Below are positions 62,504 to 64,000 of a DNA stretch of 64,000 nucleotides, one piece after another. Positions within the stretch are counted from its first letter, which is position 1, and each line of letters begins with the position of its first letter. Origin of the DNA: Spongiactinospora sp. TRM90649 (GTDB lineage: Bacteria; Actinomycetota; Actinomycetes; Streptosporangiales; Streptosporangiaceae); the NCBI RefSeq assembly GCF_029382225.1, contig NZ_JARLTC010000043.1, forward strand, positions 1 through 64,000, in the 5' to 3' direction. The position numbers and the translations under genes are program-made. The notes below the pieces were generated by a model, which made no database searches, was not told the DNA's origin, and saw only the letters and a program-made list of their open reading frames with translations.

Positions 62504-63615
62504 CACCGGCCCTCCCGCGCGGCGGTGATCAGGCCGTCCCGGCCGACGCCCGCGAGGTCCAGGTCGGCCAGCGTGCGGCCGCCCGCCAGGAAGTCGGTGT
62601 CGGCGGCGACGGACGCCAGGTGGATGACGCTGTCGATGGTCGGCGTCGGCACGTCCAGCTCGTCGCCGATGGAGGCCATCAGCGCCAGCGCGTACGGCAC
62701 GTCCTCGGTCAGGTAGCGGCTCTTCAGCGCGTCGGGCCCGCAGGGGAACGTGCTGGCGGCGAAGCTGGAGGACTGCAGGGTGGCGTGCAGGGTCGGCTCC
62801 CGGCGCGGCGCGAACCCCTGGGCGACCAGGTAGTCGGCGTAGCCGTCGGTGTTGGACAGGCCGAGCGCGCCGCGCAGCGCCAGCAGCTCCGCGTCGATCC
62901 GCTCGATCATCCGCGAGACGGCCGGGCTGGACCCCTCGCCCCACAGCAGGAACGAGCCGGTCCTGCCCTCGATCGCGCCGAGGTTGCAGATGATCGGGGG
63001 AACGTGGTCGATCGCGTTGAAGTTGAGCAGCGTGGTCTCCCACACGCTCTCGCCGGGGCTCATCCACGGCCACACCTCGCAGGCGATGGCGACCAGCGGG
63101 TTGTTCTCCGCGGGCAGCCCGGCGACCAGCGTGCCGCCCGACTTGCGGGAGGCGGTGATCAGGCCGGGGGCGCGCACGCGGGCGCCGTACGGCAGGCTGT
63201 TGGTCTCCGCGATGTGCACGGCGGTCTCCCGCCCGGCGCGGCGGAGCGTGGCGGCGAGCGTCAGGGCGCCGCCGCCCTCGCCCACCCACAGCACCTGCTG
63301 GCCGTCCTTCAGCTCGCCGGCCAGCAGGTCGGCGAAGGTCTGGTGGCCGAACGCGGGCACCGAGACGACGATCAGCTCCTGATCGGCGATGGCGGCGGCC
63401 GGGTCGGTGCTGGTCGCGGCGACCGGCGCGGTGGTCTCACCGTGCCAGGGGCACTTCAGCCGGATCGCCCCGGCCTCGCCGACGGCGCGCACGCCGTCGG
63501 CGAAACGCGGCAGGTCGGCCAGGGTGACCTTGAGCCCGGCCAGGGACAGCTCCACCGAGCAGGACAGCGCGCCCGCGCCGGAGCCCAGGACGACGACGGA
63601 TTCGGGAAGACTCAT
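62500..63615 (-). CDS. NAD(P)-dependent octopine/opine dehydrogenase-like protein
   Basis: Predicted 371-residue Rossmann oxidoreductase. N-terminal cofactor site VVVLGSGAGALSCSVELSLA. The C-terminal helical domain contains NFNAIDHVPPIICNLGAIEG, where the conserved N and H resemble the opine dehydrogenase active site (Asn-His). Known relatives reductively join or oxidatively split an amino acid and a keto acid. In this operon it might cleave a secondary amine. ATG overlaps the preceding stop (ATGA). Confidence 0.85.
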   Translation of the reverse strand: MSLPESVVVLGSGAGALSCSVELSLAGLKVTLADLPRFADGVRAVGEAGAIRLKCPWHGETTAPVAATSTDPAAAIADQELIVVSVPAFGHQTFADLLAGELKDGQQVLWVGEGGGALTLAATLRRAGRETAVHIAETNSLPYGARVRAPGLITASRKSGGTLVAGLPAENNPLVAIACEVWPWMSPGESVWETTLLNFNAIDHVPPIICNLGAIEGRTGSFLLWGEGSSPAVSRMIERIDAELLALRGALGLSNTDGYADYLVAQGFAPRREPTLHATLQSSSFAASTFPCGPDALKSRYLTEDVPYALALMASIGDELDVPTPTIDSVIHLASVAADTDFLAGGRTLADLDLAGVGRDGLITAAREGRW

Positions 63616-64000
63616 GACAACACTGCTTTCGCTAGCTCGGTCAGGTGGCCGGTGGAGGCGTCCAGATCGCCTCCGCCGACGGAAAGGATCACTTCGTCGA
63701 CACCGGCGGCGGCGAACTCCGCCAGCCGGTCCCGCACGAGACCGGGAGGCCCGGCGATGCCGAAGGCGTCCACCATCTGGTCGGTGACCAGCCGCTCGGC
63801 GGCGGCCCGGTCGCCGGACCGCAGCGCGGCCCGCAGCGCGCCGACCTCCTCGGGGTCGAGGCCGTAGACCTCGATCAGCTCGTCGGCGTAGGAGCCGCCC
63901 GCCATCGCCATGCACCGGGGGCGCAGCGCGGCCAGGGCACGCGAGCGGTCCTCGTCGATCTCCACGTCCAGCATCAGCACGACGGCGGTGCCGGGGCCGC
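63612..64000 (-). CDS. Luciferase-like (LLM-class) flavin/F420 monooxygenase, N-terminus beyond window
   Basis: C-terminal 129 residues of a longer protein that continues past the window edge. Visible text includes VEIDEDRSRALAALRPRCMA, GLDPEEVGALRAALRSGDRA, VTDQMVDAFGIAGPPGLVRD, and the closing FAAAGVDEVILSVGG, typical of the end of the bacterial luciferase TIM barrel. Such enzymes use FMNH2 or F420. It is the first visible gene of the importer-amidohydrolase operon and may oxygenate or reduce the heterocycle. Confidence 0.85.
   Translation of the reverse strand, partial: GPGTAVVLMLDVEIDEDRSRALAALRPRCMAMAGGSYADELIEVYGLDPEEVGALRAALRSGDRAAAERLVTDQMVDAFGIAGPPGLVRDRLAEFAAAGVDEVILSVGGGDLDASTGHLTELAKAVLS

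Overview
This window is high-GC DNA (roughly 70% or more) with strong G/C third-position codon bias, many GTG and TTG starts, dense ATGA/GTGA stop-start overlaps and actinobacterial families (zinc-motif anti-sigma factor with ECF sigma factor, GPP34, DUF1206, S37 peptidase, PucR-type regulator, DUF4916). It most likely comes from an actinomycete. A Streptosporangiaceae-type genus is my guess from gene content, not something the sequence proves. There is no transposase, integrase, phage gene or CRISPR array. It reads as accessory chromosome rich in catabolism, transport and regulation.

Layout. 1-4198: a minus-strand operon of ECF sigma factor, membrane anti-sigma factor, ABC ATPase and two permeases, the last cut by the window edge. 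4279-10421: a drug-type MFS exporter, a P450, a secreted FG-GAP beta-propeller protein, a 33-residue membrane peptide and a Tat-exported PhoD phosphatase with a PHO-box-like site. 10558-16202: alpha/beta hydrolase, Hsp90 and a large TPR-like solenoid protein in one transcription unit. 16409-26637: ribosome rescue factor ArfB, rhodanese, a C45-type amidohydrolase, an S37 peptidase, GPP34, an APC permease, GNAT, a small Cys-rich secreted protein, a GH25 lysozyme, DUF1206 and an AraC regulator. 26691-30322: a four-gene catabolic operon (cupin, MFS, zinc alcohol dehydrogenase, SDR).

31033-44905 is a 15-gene minus-strand operon with mostly overlapping genes. In order of transcription it encodes thioesterase, thiolase, a complete Liv-type ABC importer, MaoC hydratase, SDR, acyl-CoA ligase, a three-piece biotin-dependent acyl-CoA carboxylase, a VOC epimerase-like protein and a crotonase. 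It faces a TetR regulator across a promoter with candidate operators. The enzymes fit import and CoA activation of an organic acid, beta-oxidation-like cleavage and carboxylation of an acyl-CoA. No acyl-CoA dehydrogenase and no mutase are present.

45828-53517: a PaaX-type regulator, a frameshifted lectin-like pseudogene, a second P450 with a well-formed promoter and operator, a PPOX flavoprotein, an FRG-domain protein directly behind a tRNA-like gene with an 11-nt anticodon loop, a large-subunit catalase and its divergent PucR-type regulator. 53544-56914: a ROK regulator and an MFS permease sharing a 20-bp promoter gap, then a YczE-like membrane protein. 56919-64000: a minus-strand operon of luciferase-like monooxygenase (cut), opine-dehydrogenase-like protein, TRZ/ATZ-type amidohydrolase, a CUT1-type ABC importer and a CodA-like deaminase, which looks like a catabolic route for an N-heterocycle or amidine.

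The most unusual features are the tRNA-like/FRG pair, the hydrolase-Hsp90-TPR operon, the split carboxylase operon, the importer-amidohydrolase operon, and short hairpins that enclose both stop codons of convergent gene pairs.
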